From Marivita sp051859345 (GTDB taxonomy: Bacteria > Pseudomonadota > Alphaproteobacteria > Rhodobacterales > Rhodobacteraceae): a stretch of 64,000 nucleotides of DNA. Shown one piece after another: positions 47,017 to 56,132 of the stretch. The first letter of the stretch is position 1; each line of letters starts with the position of its first letter. The notes beneath the pieces were generated by a model. That model had not been told where the DNA came from. It searched no databases and saw only the letters and a program-made list of their open reading frames with translations. The position numbers and the translations under genes are program-made. The stretch covers positions 1 to 64,000 of the forward strand of contig NZ_JBHYFV010000020.1 of assembly GCF_051859345.1 (NCBI RefSeq). Direction: 5' to 3'.

Positions 47017-47984
47017 CCACACGCGCGGTTGTCATAGGGCTGGGTCACTACCTGCCCGAGCGGGTTGTTCCAAATTCCGAATTCGAGGCGTCGCTCGACA
47101 CGTCGGACGACTGGATCCGGTCGCGGTCCGGGATCGAACGTCGTCATTTCGCGGCTGACGGTGAAACCACCTCGGACCTTGCCACACATGCCGCGAAAAA
47201 GGCGCTGGCCGATGCCGGGCTTGAGGCAAACGACCTCGACGCGATCATCCTGGCCACATCGACCGCCGATCTTACCTTTCCGTCCGCTGCCACGATGGTG
47301 CAGGCATCTTTGGGCATGACACGCGGCTTTGCCTTTGATGTGCAGGCGGTGTGTGCCGGGTTCATCTATGCGATTGCGAATGCAAATGCGCTGATCGTGT
47401 CCGGTCAGGCCAAGCGGATCATGGTGATCGGGGCCGAGACCTTTAGCCGGATCATGGATTGGACAGACCGGTCCACCTGTGTCCTGTTCGGGGATGGGGC
47501 CGGTGCCGTGATCCTCGAGGCGCAGGACGGCGTAGGCGACAAGACAGACCGGGGCATTCTGTCGATTGATCTGAATTCCGACGGGCAACACCGCGATATC
47601 CTTTATGTCGATGGCGGCGTCAGCACGCAGACCACAGGGTTTCTGCGGATGCAGGGCAAAGAAGTCTTTCGTCACGCGGTCGAAAAGCTGGCTGCGACCG
47701 CAACCACTGCGATGGGCAAGGCCGACATTTCCAGCGAAGAGGTCGATTGGGTGGTCCCGCACCAGGCCAATGTCCGCATCATTCAGGGCACGGCGAAAAA
47801 GCTGGGGCTGTCGATGGACCACGTTGTCGTCACCGTTCAGGATCACGGCAACACCTCGGCAGCATCGATTCCCCTTGCCCTGTCGGTGGGCGTCGAACGC
47901 GGCCAGATCAAGCGAGGCGACGTGGTTGTCACCGAAGCGATTGGCGGCGGTTTGGCATGGGGCGCGGTTGTGCTTCGCTGGTGA
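47013..47984 (+). CDS. fabH: 3-oxoacyl-ACP synthase III (FabH)
   Basis: A 323-residue condensing enzyme that starts fatty-acid synthesis from acetyl-CoA and malonyl-ACP. The catalytic triad is complete: Cys114 (VQAVCAGFIYA), His250 (PHQANVRI) and Asn280 (GNTSAASIP). It is coupled to plsX and followed by ihfA after 93 bases. Confidence 0.97.
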   Translation: MTTRAVVIGLGHYLPERVVPNSEFEASLDTSDDWIRSRSGIERRHFAADGETTSDLATHAAKKALADAGLEANDLDAIILATSTADLTFPSAATMVQASLGMTRGFAFDVQAVCAGFIYAIANANALIVSGQAKRIMVIGAETFSRIMDWTDRSTCVLFGDGAGAVILEAQDGVGDKTDRGILSIDLNSDGQHRDILYVDGGVSTQTTGFLRMQGKEVFRHAVEKLAATATTAMGKADISSEEVDWVVPHQANVRIIQGTAKKLGLSMDHVVVTVQDHGNTSAASIPLALSVGVERGQIKRGDVVVTEAIGGGLAWGAVVLRW

Positions 47985-48077
47985 GCGATTTCCCTCCAAA
48001 ATCCTTCTCGCAAGCCATTGATATTGACTCGGAAAATCGCAAGGCTCATGTTGGTGCGAACTGAGGGGGTGTGGGTT

Positions 48078-48380
48078 ATGGGACAAAAGACATTGACGCG
48101 GATGGACCTGAGCGAAGCGGTGTTTCGCGAGGTTGGACTGTCTCGCAACGAAAGCGCCGATCTCGTGGAAACGGTCTTGAACCACATGTCGGATGCCTTG
48201 GTCGAAGGTGAGCAGGTCAAGATATCGTCCTTCGGCACGTTTTCCATCCGTGACAAGGCGGCGCGCGTCGGGCGCAATCCGAAGACCGGCGAAGAGGTTC
48301 CGATCAACCCACGCCGTGTTCTGACCTTTCGCCCGTCGCATCTGATGAAAGACAGAGTGGCCGCAGGCAACAAGGGCTGA
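48078..48380 (+). CDS. ihfA: Integration host factor alpha subunit
   Basis: A 100-residue HU/IHF-fold DNA-bending protein. LTRMDLSEAVFREVGLSRNESADLVE is the IhfA N-terminal helix region, and GRNPKTGEEVPINPRRVLTFRPS forms the DNA-intercalating arm with its proline. The order plsX-fabH-ihfA and the sequence support alpha over beta. It starts at ATG 48078 after a G-rich Shine-Dalgarno, and a MerR gene follows 5 bases after its stop. Confidence 0.95.
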   Translation: MGQKTLTRMDLSEAVFREVGLSRNESADLVETVLNHMSDALVEGEQVKISSFGTFSIRDKAARVGRNPKTGEEVPINPRRVLTFRPSHLMKDRVAAGNKG

Positions 48381-48385
48381 CGGCC

Positions 48386-49240
48386 ATGAGCAAATCCGCA
48401 GACGCCTTCCGCACCATCAGCGAAGTGGCTGAATGGCTGGACACGCCGGCCCATGTTCTGCGGTTCTGGGAAAGCAAGTTCACACAGGTCAAACCGGTCA
48501 AACGCGCTGGTGGCCGACGGTATTACCGCCCGGCTGACATGCGGCTGCTGGGCGGGATCAAAAAGCTGCTGCACGACGATGGCATGACAATCAAAGGTGT
48601 GCAGAAAATCCTTCGTGAACAAGGGATTAAGCACGTCTCCTCACTTTGTGCGTTAGATATGAGTGAAGAGGACGAAGCCGACCTGATCATGCTGGAAGAG
48701 GTGCCCGCCTCTGAACCTGTGGACACGGTCATTCCTTTTGCCAAGCCCGAAGTCGAAGAGATTGCAGAGCTGCCGGTTGCAGATGAACCGCTTGCCGAAC
48801 CGCCTGCACTGGAAGACACGTCCGATGAGACCCCGGACCATTCGGAAACCGCAGAGCCGGTCAGTCATGGCGATGTGGCCGAAGAGGTGTCCGAAACTCC
48901 GGATCTGGAAGAACCGGAACCAGATCAGGACGCGGTAGAAGCCGCCCCAGAGACGCCCCCCGAAATGGAGGGCGATCAGCACGAAGAGGGTGAACCCGAG
49001 GACACGACCGAGGCCAACGCCCTGCCCGCCTTCTTGCAGCATTCAATGGATGACCGACGTTCAGAGGATGTCGAAGCTGAGACCGAAGTAACCACGCCAC
49101 CGGAACCTGTCGCGCCGCCTGCCAGTATTGATCCAGTGCCCGGTGCCTTGACCCACCTATCCAGAATCACACGATTGTCCGCCGAATCGGCGCGCCAGAT
49201 TGCACCGATGGCAGAGAAGCTGAAGGCACGCGCCGGTTAA
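48386..49240 (+). CDS. MerR-family transcriptional regulator with long acidic tail
   Basis: A 284-residue protein. Residues 8-75 form the winged helix-turn-helix (RTISEVAEWLDTPAHVLRFWESKFTQVKPVKRAGGRRYYRPADMRLL). After residue 95 comes a low-complexity Glu/Pro/Asp-rich segment of about 140 residues, then a small conserved C-terminal motif (LTHLSRITRLSAESARQIAPMAEKLK). No effector-binding cysteines are present, so metal sensing is unlikely. The gene is regularly found after ihfA in Alphaproteobacteria. Its regulon is unknown. Confidence 0.9.
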   Translation: MSKSADAFRTISEVAEWLDTPAHVLRFWESKFTQVKPVKRAGGRRYYRPADMRLLGGIKKLLHDDGMTIKGVQKILREQGIKHVSSLCALDMSEEDEADLIMLEEVPASEPVDTVIPFAKPEVEEIAELPVADEPLAEPPALEDTSDETPDHSETAEPVSHGDVAEEVSETPDLEEPEPDQDAVEAAPETPPEMEGDQHEEGEPEDTTEANALPAFLQHSMDDRRSEDVEAETEVTTPPEPVAPPASIDPVPGALTHLSRITRLSAESARQIAPMAEKLKARAG

Positions 49241-49310
49241 GTGTCTGTCGGTGACGGACCGGAATTTCACACTTGCGGCCCGATCCAAAACCGTTATGAC
49301 AGGCAGCAGT

Positions 49311-49387
49311 CGGGCTATGGCGCAGCCTGGTAGCGCGTCCGTCTGGGGGACGGAAGGTCGCAGGTTCGAGTCCTGCTAGCCCGACCA
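49311..49387 (+). tRNA. tRNA-Pro (anticodon GGG)
   Basis: A 77-base cloverleaf with encoded CCA. The acceptor stem is CGGGCTA/TAGCCCG, the anticodon arm is TCCGT-CTGGGGG-ACGGA giving GGG, and the T arm is GCAGG-TTCGAGT-CCTGC. It lies 70 bases after the MerR gene. Confidence 0.96.
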
Positions 49388-49488
49388 ATCACATCATCCG
49401 CTATCACATCCACGCCTTTGCGAAATTCACCTCGCAAGGCGCGCAACCGCTTGCTATGCAAGGCAGAACGCGGATGGGGAATCCTGAT

Positions 49489-50568
49489 ATGACGGGCGTG
49501 TTGGCCAACCAGCAAATCACAGCGCTGATGGATCAGGGCATCATTGCCTCTGAGACGCCTTTCGTTGACGGGCAGGTGCAACCCGCCAGCCTTGATCTGC
49601 GGCTGGGCACAATCGCCTACCGTGTGCGGGCGTCGTTTCTTGCGGGCAAGGGGCGACGGGTTGAAGATCGGCTTGCGGACTTTGAGATGCACCGCATATC
49701 GCTGGACGGTGGCGCCGTCCTGGAAAAAGGCTGCGTCTATCTTGTGCCGCTGATGGAGCGGTTGGCACTGCCATCCGATATCAGCGCAGTGGCCAATGCC
49801 AAAAGCTCGACCGGACGGTTGGACCTGTTGACCCGTACGATCACCGATGAAGGCACCGAATTTGACCGTGTGACGCCGGGCTATTGCGGACCACTTTACG
49901 CGGAAATCTGCCCCCGCTCGTTTTCGGTTCTGGTGCGTCCGGGGATGCGGCTGAACCAGATCCGGTTCCGCAACGGGCAGTCCATCCTGACGGACGACAC
50001 GCTAACCGCGTTACATGAAGAACAGACGCTTGTGACCGGCGGACCCGCTGTCATCAGCGATGGTCTGGGGTTTTCCGTTGATCTGAAACCCGAATCCGGC
50101 GATCTCGTCGGGTATCGCGCCAAGCCACATACCGGTGTGATTGATCTCGACAAGCTGGGTCATTACGCGCCGTCGGACTTCTGGGAAGAACTTCACACGA
50201 CAAACGGGCGACTGATCCTTGATCCGGATGCGTTTTACATTCTGGTGAGCCGCGAGGCGGTGCATATTCCGCCCGACTATGCCGCTGAAATGGCCCCGTT
50301 TCTGGCAATGGTCGGGGAATTCCGCGTGCATTATGCCGGGTTCTTCGATCCGGGCTTTGGCCATGATGCGGCGGGCGGCACAGGATCGCGCGGTGTGCTT
50401 GAGGTGCGCTGTCACGAAGCGCCATTTGTGCTGGAACACGGGCAGATCGTCGGACGGTTGGTCTATGAACAAATGGACCAGTCCCCAAGCCAGCTTTATG
50501 GCGCGGGGATTGCATCGAATTATCAGGGACAGGGTCTAAAGCTGTCCAAACATTTCAAAGCGGATTAA
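49489..50568 (+). CDS. dcd: 2'-deoxycytidine 5'-triphosphate deaminase (long alphaproteobacterial form)
   Basis: A 359-residue, probably duplicated, dCTP deaminase supplying dUTP for thymidylate. The N-terminal half has QVQPASLDLRLG, NAKSSTGRLDLLTRTITDEGTEFD and the YCGPLYAEI strand; a second half repeats the fold (PDYAAEMAPFLAMVGEFRVHYAGFFDPGFG). E. coli Dcd is about 193 residues, so the doubled length is the notable trait. GGGGA precedes ATG 49489. Its stop overlaps by four bases with the stop of a small gene on the other strand. Confidence 0.9.
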   Translation: MTGVLANQQITALMDQGIIASETPFVDGQVQPASLDLRLGTIAYRVRASFLAGKGRRVEDRLADFEMHRISLDGGAVLEKGCVYLVPLMERLALPSDISAVANAKSSTGRLDLLTRTITDEGTEFDRVTPGYCGPLYAEICPRSFSVLVRPGMRLNQIRFRNGQSILTDDTLTALHEEQTLVTGGPAVISDGLGFSVDLKPESGDLVGYRAKPHTGVIDLDKLGHYAPSDFWEELHTTNGRLILDPDAFYILVSREAVHIPPDYAAEMAPFLAMVGEFRVHYAGFFDPGFGHDAAGGTGSRGVLEVRCHEAPFVLEHGQIVGRLVYEQMDQSPSQLYGAGIASNYQGQGLKLSKHFKAD

Positions 50569-50714
50569 CGCTGCACGTCGTCGGGATGCTGCGGTGCCTT
50601 GCCTTGCGGTTTCTTGCGGCTTGAAAACGCGCTCATCCCGGCGTTGATTCCCGAATTCACCACGCGCCGCATCACCGTGCGCATCACCATGTTTATAATC
50701 GTATTGAGGTTCAT
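50565..50714 (-). CDS. Small basic protein (49 residues), unknown function
   Basis: A short gene in the gap between dcd and scpB. The start ATG 50714 is preceded by an excellent AAAAGGAGGACGAC Shine-Dalgarno. The product begins MNLNTIINMVMRTVMRRVVN, an amphipathic or membrane-binding helix rich in Met and Arg, and ends in a basic, Gln/Pro-rich tail. The good ribosome-binding site and protein-like sequence support it. The family is not named by me; similar short proteins occur in other Rhodobacteraceae genomes. It is downstream of scpB on the same strand, 102 bases after its stop. Confidence 0.75.
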   Translation of the reverse strand: MNLNTIINMVMRTVMRRVVNSGINAGMSAFSSRKKPQGKAPQHPDDVQR

Positions 50715-50816
50715 GTCGTCCTCCTTTTCCTGCGTTTCAGACTGCCTCGACGCATTAGATAGTGGGAAAATACGTCCATTCTTTGGCAGTTTCCCTAACC
50801 TTTCCGTGAACCCGCG

Positions 50817-51476
50817 TCAGTCTTCGAACAGTTCGGACTGCCCTTCTTCGGTCTCTTCCTCGGCATCGACGTCGCCTTCGCCCATTTGAGGCATGAGGCC
50901 CGGTGGTGGGCGATTTTCCAGAAGACCCGCTGCACGCAGTTCCTTGAGGCCCGGCAGATCACGCGCCGATTCAAGGCCGAAATGGTCGAGAAAATCCTGC
51001 GTGACGACAAACGTCACCGGTCGCCCCGGCGTCATGCGACGGCGACCAAAGCGGATCCACTCCATCTCAAGCAGCTGATCCACCGTGCCGCGGCTGACCG
51101 AGACCCCCCGGATTTCTTCGATTTCAGCGCGGGTGACGGGTTGATGATAGGCGATGATAGCCAGCGTTTCAATCGCGGCGCGGCTGAGTTTTCGGGTCTC
51201 AACCGTCTCTTTTTGCATGAGAAACCCAAGGTCAGGTGCCGTGCGGATGGCCCAGGCATCGCCCACTTTGACAACGTTGACACCCCTGCCCTCGTAGCGT
51301 TTGCGCAGATAGACCAGCGCTTCGGCGGCGTCCGATCCGTGCGGCATGCGGTCGTTCAAGTCCTTCACCGTGACGGGTTCGACCGTGGCGAACAGGATGG
51401 CTTCGACCATCCGTTCCTGTTCGCCCATCGGGGGCGCTTCGAACAGGCTTTCTTCGATGTCAGGGATATCAACCAC
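50817..51476 (-). CDS. scpB: Chromosome segregation/condensation protein ScpB
   Basis: A 219-residue winged-helix kleisin-associated subunit of the SMC-ScpAB complex. Family text: MVEAILFATVEPVTVKDLNDRMP, LSRAAIETLAIIAYHQPVTRAEIEEIRGVSVSRGTVDQLLE and GRPVTFVVTQDFLDHFGL. The tail is acidic. GTG 51476 with AGGGAG upstream overlaps the scpA stop by a few bases, indicating translational coupling; the frame is open to an ATG at 51512. Confidence 0.93.
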   Translation of the reverse strand: MVDIPDIEESLFEAPPMGEQERMVEAILFATVEPVTVKDLNDRMPHGSDAAEALVYLRKRYEGRGVNVVKVGDAWAIRTAPDLGFLMQKETVETRKLSRAAIETLAIIAYHQPVTRAEIEEIRGVSVSRGTVDQLLEMEWIRFGRRRMTPGRPVTFVVTQDFLDHFGLESARDLPGLKELRAAGLLENRPPPGLMPQMGEGDVDAEEETEEGQSELFED

Positions 51477-52263
51477 CGCGCGGCTCCCTTCGGCGCAGTT
51501 CAATGGGCGCAAACATGTCCGACTGGCGCAGTTCGACCTTGCCCTCTTTTACAAGCTCAAGCGACGCGGCAAAGGTCGAGGCTGTGGCGGATCGCCAACG
51601 CCCCGGATCAGCGTTCCAGCCCTCGGGCATGTAGGACGAGATATCTGTCCAGGTGCCAGCAAATCCGATCAGGCCGCGCATGCGCTCAAGCGCCTGCTCC
51701 ATGGTGAACACCGCGTCGCGATCCATCACGAAGGGGCGGAATTCGTCTTTGGTGCGGATCCGGGCATAGCCCTGCATCAGGTCAAGCAGCGTCGCGGTGT
51801 AATGTACCTTGCGCACCCGTGCGACCCCTTCAGGCAGGCCACGGGCGAAGAAATCACGCCCCATCTGGTCCCGACCCATCAACCGGGCCGCCACGTCGCG
51901 CATCGCCTGAAGCCGTTCAAGCTGAAACGCCAGGTGCGCGGCCAAATCTTCGCCAGTCGGGCCGTCCTCGGTTGGATCGGGGGGCAGAAGCAGCCGGGAT
52001 TTCAGGAAGGCCAGCCATGCCGCCATCACCAGATAATCCGCCGCCAGTTCGATACGCAGCGCCTTGGCCTGTTCGACAAAAGCCAGGTATTGCTTCGCCA
52101 GTTGCAACACGGACACCTTGCGCAGATCGACTTTTTGCGTGCGACTGAGGGACAGAAGCAGATCAAGCGGGCCTTCGAATCCGTCGACGTCGACAATCAG
52201 CGCCTCGGCCGCAAGCCGGTCCGCAACTGTTGTATCAAAGTCGTCTGATGTGGCTTCGCTCAT
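51469..52263 (-). CDS. scpA: Segregation and condensation protein ScpA
   Basis: A 264-residue kleisin that bridges the SMC heads. Motifs: VDVDGFEGPLDLLLSLSRTQKVDLRKVSVLQLAKQYL, ADYLVMAAWLAFLKSRLLLP and the C-terminal winged helix (STFAASLELVKEGKVELRQSDMFAPIELRRR). The start overlaps the nagZ stop by four bases. Confidence 0.95.
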   Translation of the reverse strand: MSEATSDDFDTTVADRLAAEALIVDVDGFEGPLDLLLSLSRTQKVDLRKVSVLQLAKQYLAFVEQAKALRIELAADYLVMAAWLAFLKSRLLLPPDPTEDGPTGEDLAAHLAFQLERLQAMRDVAARLMGRDQMGRDFFARGLPEGVARVRKVHYTATLLDLMQGYARIRTKDEFRPFVMDRDAVFTMEQALERMRGLIGFAGTWTDISSYMPEGWNADPGRWRSATASTFAASLELVKEGKVELRQSDMFAPIELRRREPRGG

Positions 52264-53273
52264 GCACCGCGCCCTTGCTCCAGTTCTGCAAGCTTGGCTT
52301 TGAGCGCTGCAATGTCAACATCCTCGGGCGTTGGGCGGCGCGCCAATGTGGCTTCTGCGCGGGTCTGACTTGCCGGGGGCATCGTGCCGATCCGATCCAT
52401 CAGGGCGATGCGTTCCTCAAGATCGCCGTTGCAATGCAGGATCACGTCACAGCCGGCCTGCATCGACGCCGCGCCCCGTTCCGGGACCGTTCCCGACAGC
52501 GCCTGCATCGAGATGTCGTCGGTCATCAGGAGACCGGCAAACCCCAGGTCCTCGCGGATGCGGCGGATCATGCTGGCGGATGTGGTGGCGGGTTGGGTTT
52601 CGCCCAAAGACGTGTAGACCAGATGCGCGGTCATCCCCATCGCAACATCGCCAAACGGCGCGAAGGCGGCAAAGTCGATGGCGGTCAGGGTTGTTTCCGG
52701 GGCGTCGATGCGCGGCAGGTCCAGATGGCTGTCCATCTGCGCCAGCCCATGTCCGGGGATGTGTTTCACAACCGGGAACACGCCGCCTGACAGGTGTCCC
52801 TCGACAACGGCCCGCCCAATTTTTACCACTTGGTCAAGATGTGACCCATAACAGCGATTGCGCAGGAACGGGTGCGTTTCGGGACGCGCAATATCCAGCA
52901 TCGGCGCGCAATTTGCGTCTATGCCAAGTTCTGTCAATTCATGGGAAATGATCTGGTAACGCAGGCGCATGCCGTCAACGGCGTGATCGCCCAGCAGTGT
53001 CACATGATCCAACGGAGGCAGCCAGTCGGTTGCCAAAGGCGCGCGCAAGCGTTGAACGCGGCCGCCTTCCTGATCAATGAAGATGGGCGCGGCCCACCCG
53101 ACGGTGTCGCGCAAGTCCGAGGTCAGCGCACGGATTTGATCGTGGTCTTCGAGATTGCGATCAAACAGGATGAACCCGAACGGATTGGCTTTGGCAAAGA
53201 ACGCCCGCTCATCCGATGTCAGGTGTGCGCCGTCACAGCCATAAATCGCAGCGCCGAACGGTTTGGATGTCAC
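52260..53273 (-). CDS. nagZ: Beta-N-acetylhexosaminidase NagZ
   Basis: A 337-residue family GH3 glycosidase in peptidoglycan recycling, splitting GlcNAc from anhydro-muropeptides in the cytoplasm. Motifs: FIDQEGGRVQRLR, the catalytic-loop signature VVKHIPGHGLAQMDSHLDLP with the Asp-His pair, and LLMTDDISMQAL carrying the nucleophile aspartate. GTG 53273 overlaps the upstream SPOR gene stop (GTGA). An in-frame start at 53324 lies deeper in that gene and is less likely. Confidence 0.94.
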   Translation of the reverse strand: MTSKPFGAAIYGCDGAHLTSDERAFFAKANPFGFILFDRNLEDHDQIRALTSDLRDTVGWAAPIFIDQEGGRVQRLRAPLATDWLPPLDHVTLLGDHAVDGMRLRYQIISHELTELGIDANCAPMLDIARPETHPFLRNRCYGSHLDQVVKIGRAVVEGHLSGGVFPVVKHIPGHGLAQMDSHLDLPRIDAPETTLTAIDFAAFAPFGDVAMGMTAHLVYTSLGETQPATTSASMIRRIREDLGFAGLLMTDDISMQALSGTVPERGAASMQAGCDVILHCNGDLEERIALMDRIGTMPPASQTRAEATLARRPTPEDVDIAALKAKLAELEQGRGA

Positions 53274-54256
53274 CGGCTGACCACGGGAATGCAGTCTGCC
53301 CCTTCGGCCACAAGCGCAGCACAAAAGCGGCGCGAGTCGCTCAGATCGGCGAAACCGTGTGCGCGCAGGCGATAGAAAATCCGTCCACCCGACGTGGCCT
53401 CTTCGACAACGCGTTCCTTGTCGTCAAGGTATTCACCAAAGCGCGCCATCAGGGTGGCCCATTGCTCGCGCGCGATTTCGGGACTGTCATAGGCCCCGAA
53501 TTGCACCAGCCGTGTGCCGGCGGGAATGTCGCCCGGATCGCGTTCGGCAACGCCCGGATCAGAGGACGGTTGCACCGGCATGGACAGCGAGGCCAGTTGC
53601 AGACCATCGGGGCGCTGCGCCGGACGCAACGAACGGGCAACCCCAGGAACGGACATCGGTATGGTGTTTGTTGCCGACGCCAGCTCTTGCGTGTCGTCGG
53701 ATTCATCGAACAGTTCGGTTTCAGGTGCTGGATCAAGCTGTTCAAACGGTTTGGCATTTGCCGCGATCTGATCGGCAAGTGCCTTGATCGGATCGTCAGC
53801 ATTGGCGATATCGGTGAGGGCCAGCGCAGGTGCCTCGGTCACGGCATCCTGGCGCAGCGACGCCAGCGCCACTTCTTCACGTTCGCTGAGATCAGAGGCG
53901 TCGGGCGCTTCTGCAACAACGGTGTCTTCTTCCGTGATGTCCAGCGGACGCGGGGCAAGAACGATCTGTTCCGGAGGCGGCGCTGAGGTGCCGGTGCCTG
54001 CGATGTTGTTCACGGCCAGGCCTTCGTGACGTGCGATCTGACCTCCCGGATTGTCGGGGGCAACGCGCATCGGTCCTTCGATGGCCTGCACCACCGGAAC
54101 ACCCGAGACATCGCGCACGATCAGCCGATATCCCCAGACCGCCACTCCGACAACCAAGGTCAGCGAGAGTGCTGCGCCAGCCCAGTTTGCCGCCGAGGCC
54201 AAGTTGCCCGACGTGCCTTCCCCGCGTGCGGGGCCCGTCATATGCGTGTTTGCCAT
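53270..54256 (-). CDS. SPOR-domain membrane protein
   Basis: A 328-residue bitopic protein. One membrane helix (GAALSLTLVVGVAVWGYRLIV, near residues 27-47) is followed by a long Pro/Asp/Glu-rich periplasmic linker and a C-terminal SPOR domain (TRLVQFGAYDSPEIAREQWATLMARFGEYL ... RIFYRLRAHGFADLSDSRRFCAALVAEGADC). SPOR domains bind denuded septal peptidoglycan, so a role at the division site is likely. Position between argS and nagZ is conserved in Rhodobacteraceae. Confidence 0.92.
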   Translation of the reverse strand: MANTHMTGPARGEGTSGNLASAANWAGAALSLTLVVGVAVWGYRLIVRDVSGVPVVQAIEGPMRVAPDNPGGQIARHEGLAVNNIAGTGTSAPPPEQIVLAPRPLDITEEDTVVAEAPDASDLSEREEVALASLRQDAVTEAPALALTDIANADDPIKALADQIAANAKPFEQLDPAPETELFDESDDTQELASATNTIPMSVPGVARSLRPAQRPDGLQLASLSMPVQPSSDPGVAERDPGDIPAGTRLVQFGAYDSPEIAREQWATLMARFGEYLDDKERVVEEATSGGRIFYRLRAHGFADLSDSRRFCAALVAEGADCIPVVSR

Positions 54257-54330
54257 GTCCGCCTCATTGCCCGGCGGTCAATGCCACCGGTGGTTTCTTG
54301 CCTTCGCCTCACCCAGCCATGGCGCTTTTG

Positions 54331-56076
54331 TCAGCGCATTTCTTCGACTGGAGTGACACCCAAGATACCAAGGCCTGCGGAAATAACAACAGAGACAGCC
54401 CGCGCGAGGGCGATTTTCGCCTGTGTCGCGTCGGTGTTGCCTTCCTGCAAAAACCGCAGGCCGGGCACATCGTTGCCCTTGTTGTAAAGCGCGTGCAGAT
54501 CGGACGAAAGTTCGTAGAGGTAGAACGCGATCCGGTGCGGTTCATTTGTACGCGCCGCGATTTCCACCAGACGCGGCCATTCGGCCAGTTTGCGCGCGAC
54601 GGCGAGTTCGCTGTCGTGAGTCATGTCCGACAGGTCGATCCCGGCCAGCGTGACATCGCCCACGTCGATCCCGGCATCGCGTGCCTTGCGCAGAACGGAA
54701 TGCACACGGGCATTGGCGTATTGCACATAGAAGACCGGGTTGTCCTTGGACTGTTCCAGCACCTTGTCGAAATCGAAATCCAGCGGCGCGTCGTTCTTGC
54801 GGGTCAGCATGTGAAAGCGGGTCACGTCCGGGCCGACCTGTTCGACCACATCGCTCAGGGTGACAAACGTCCCTGCCCGCTTGGACATCTTGAACGGCTC
54901 ACCATTCTTGAACAGCTTCACAAGCTGCGTCAGCTTGATGTCCAGCGGTGTCTTGCCATTCGACAACGCCGAAACAGCCGCCTTCATCCGCTTGACGTAG
55001 CCGCCATGATCCGCGCCAAAGACGTCGATCAAAAGGTCATAGCCGCGCTGCACCTTGTCATAGTGATAGGCGATGTCGGGCGCGAAATAGGTCCAGGCGC
55101 CGTCCGATTTCATGATCGGCCGGTCCACGTCGTCGCCATGTTCGGTCGACTTGAACAGAGTCTGTTCGCGCGGTTCCCAGTCTTCGGGTTTCTTGCCCTT
55201 GGGTGGCTCAAGCGTGCCGCGATAGATCAGGCCCTTGCCGTCCAGATCCTTGATGGCAGCTTCGATCAGGCCGGTGCCGTACAGCGATTTTTCACTGAAG
55301 AAGCGGTCCATCTCGACACCCAGCATGCCAAGGTCGGCCCGGATCAGCATCATCATCGCGTCGGTGGCGAAATCGCGCACCTCTTCCAGCCACACCTCTT
55401 CGCGCTGGCCGATATAGGCGTCGCCCACCTTGTCCTTGAGCGCCTCGCCGACCGGGATCAGGTAGTCGCCGGGATAGGTGCCGTCTTCGAAGGCCACATC
55501 CTGCCCATGCGCTTCGAGATACCGCAGGTAGACTGACCGGGCGAGCACATCGACCTGTGCGCCGCCATCATTGATGTAGTATTCGCGCGTGACGTCATAG
55601 CCAGCGTAATCCAGCAAGGACGCCAGCGCATCGCCAAAGACCGCACCGCGCGTATGGCCGACATGCAACGGGCCGGTGGGGTTGGCGGACACATATTCCA
55701 CGTTGACCTTTTTGCCCTGCCCCATGGTGGATTTGCCGTAATCGACACCCGAGGTCAGGATCGCCTTTGGCAGTACCTGCCAGACCGCATTTCCCAGACG
55801 CAGGTTGAGGAACCCCGGACCGGCAACCTCGGCGCTGGCGACGCGCGGGTCGGCGGACAGTCTGGCGGCCAGCGCCTCGGCGATATCGCGTGGTTTCTGT
55901 CCCGCAGGCTTGGCCAGCACCATCGCGGCATTGGTCGCCATGTCGCCATGCAACGGATCGCGCGGCGGTTCGACCGTTACATTGGCAAAATCCAGACCGT
56001 CCGGCAGCGTCCCATCGGCCACCATCGCGGTCAGGGTGTCGATCACAAGCGCCCGGATATCGGAAAAGAGGTTCAT
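54331..56076 (-). CDS. argS: Arginyl-tRNA synthetase
   Basis: A 581-residue class I synthetase. The HIGH-type motif reads SANPTGPLHVGHTRGAVFGD, and the MSK-type motif is FKMSKRAGTFVTL. The N-terminal Add-1 domain and the C-terminal DALR anticodon-binding domain (YLYELSSDLHALYNKG) are present. It heads the argS-SPOR-nagZ-scpA-scpB run. Confidence 0.97.
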   Translation of the reverse strand: MNLFSDIRALVIDTLTAMVADGTLPDGLDFANVTVEPPRDPLHGDMATNAAMVLAKPAGQKPRDIAEALAARLSADPRVASAEVAGPGFLNLRLGNAVWQVLPKAILTSGVDYGKSTMGQGKKVNVEYVSANPTGPLHVGHTRGAVFGDALASLLDYAGYDVTREYYINDGGAQVDVLARSVYLRYLEAHGQDVAFEDGTYPGDYLIPVGEALKDKVGDAYIGQREEVWLEEVRDFATDAMMMLIRADLGMLGVEMDRFFSEKSLYGTGLIEAAIKDLDGKGLIYRGTLEPPKGKKPEDWEPREQTLFKSTEHGDDVDRPIMKSDGAWTYFAPDIAYHYDKVQRGYDLLIDVFGADHGGYVKRMKAAVSALSNGKTPLDIKLTQLVKLFKNGEPFKMSKRAGTFVTLSDVVEQVGPDVTRFHMLTRKNDAPLDFDFDKVLEQSKDNPVFYVQYANARVHSVLRKARDAGIDVGDVTLAGIDLSDMTHDSELAVARKLAEWPRLVEIAARTNEPHRIAFYLYELSSDLHALYNKGNDVPGLRFLQEGNTDATQAKIALARAVSVVISAGLGILGVTPVEEMR

Positions 56077-56132
56077 GTCATGCGTCCTTTGTTCGGCATG
56101 TCCTCTATCACCTTGGCGCGCGGCGTCAAATG

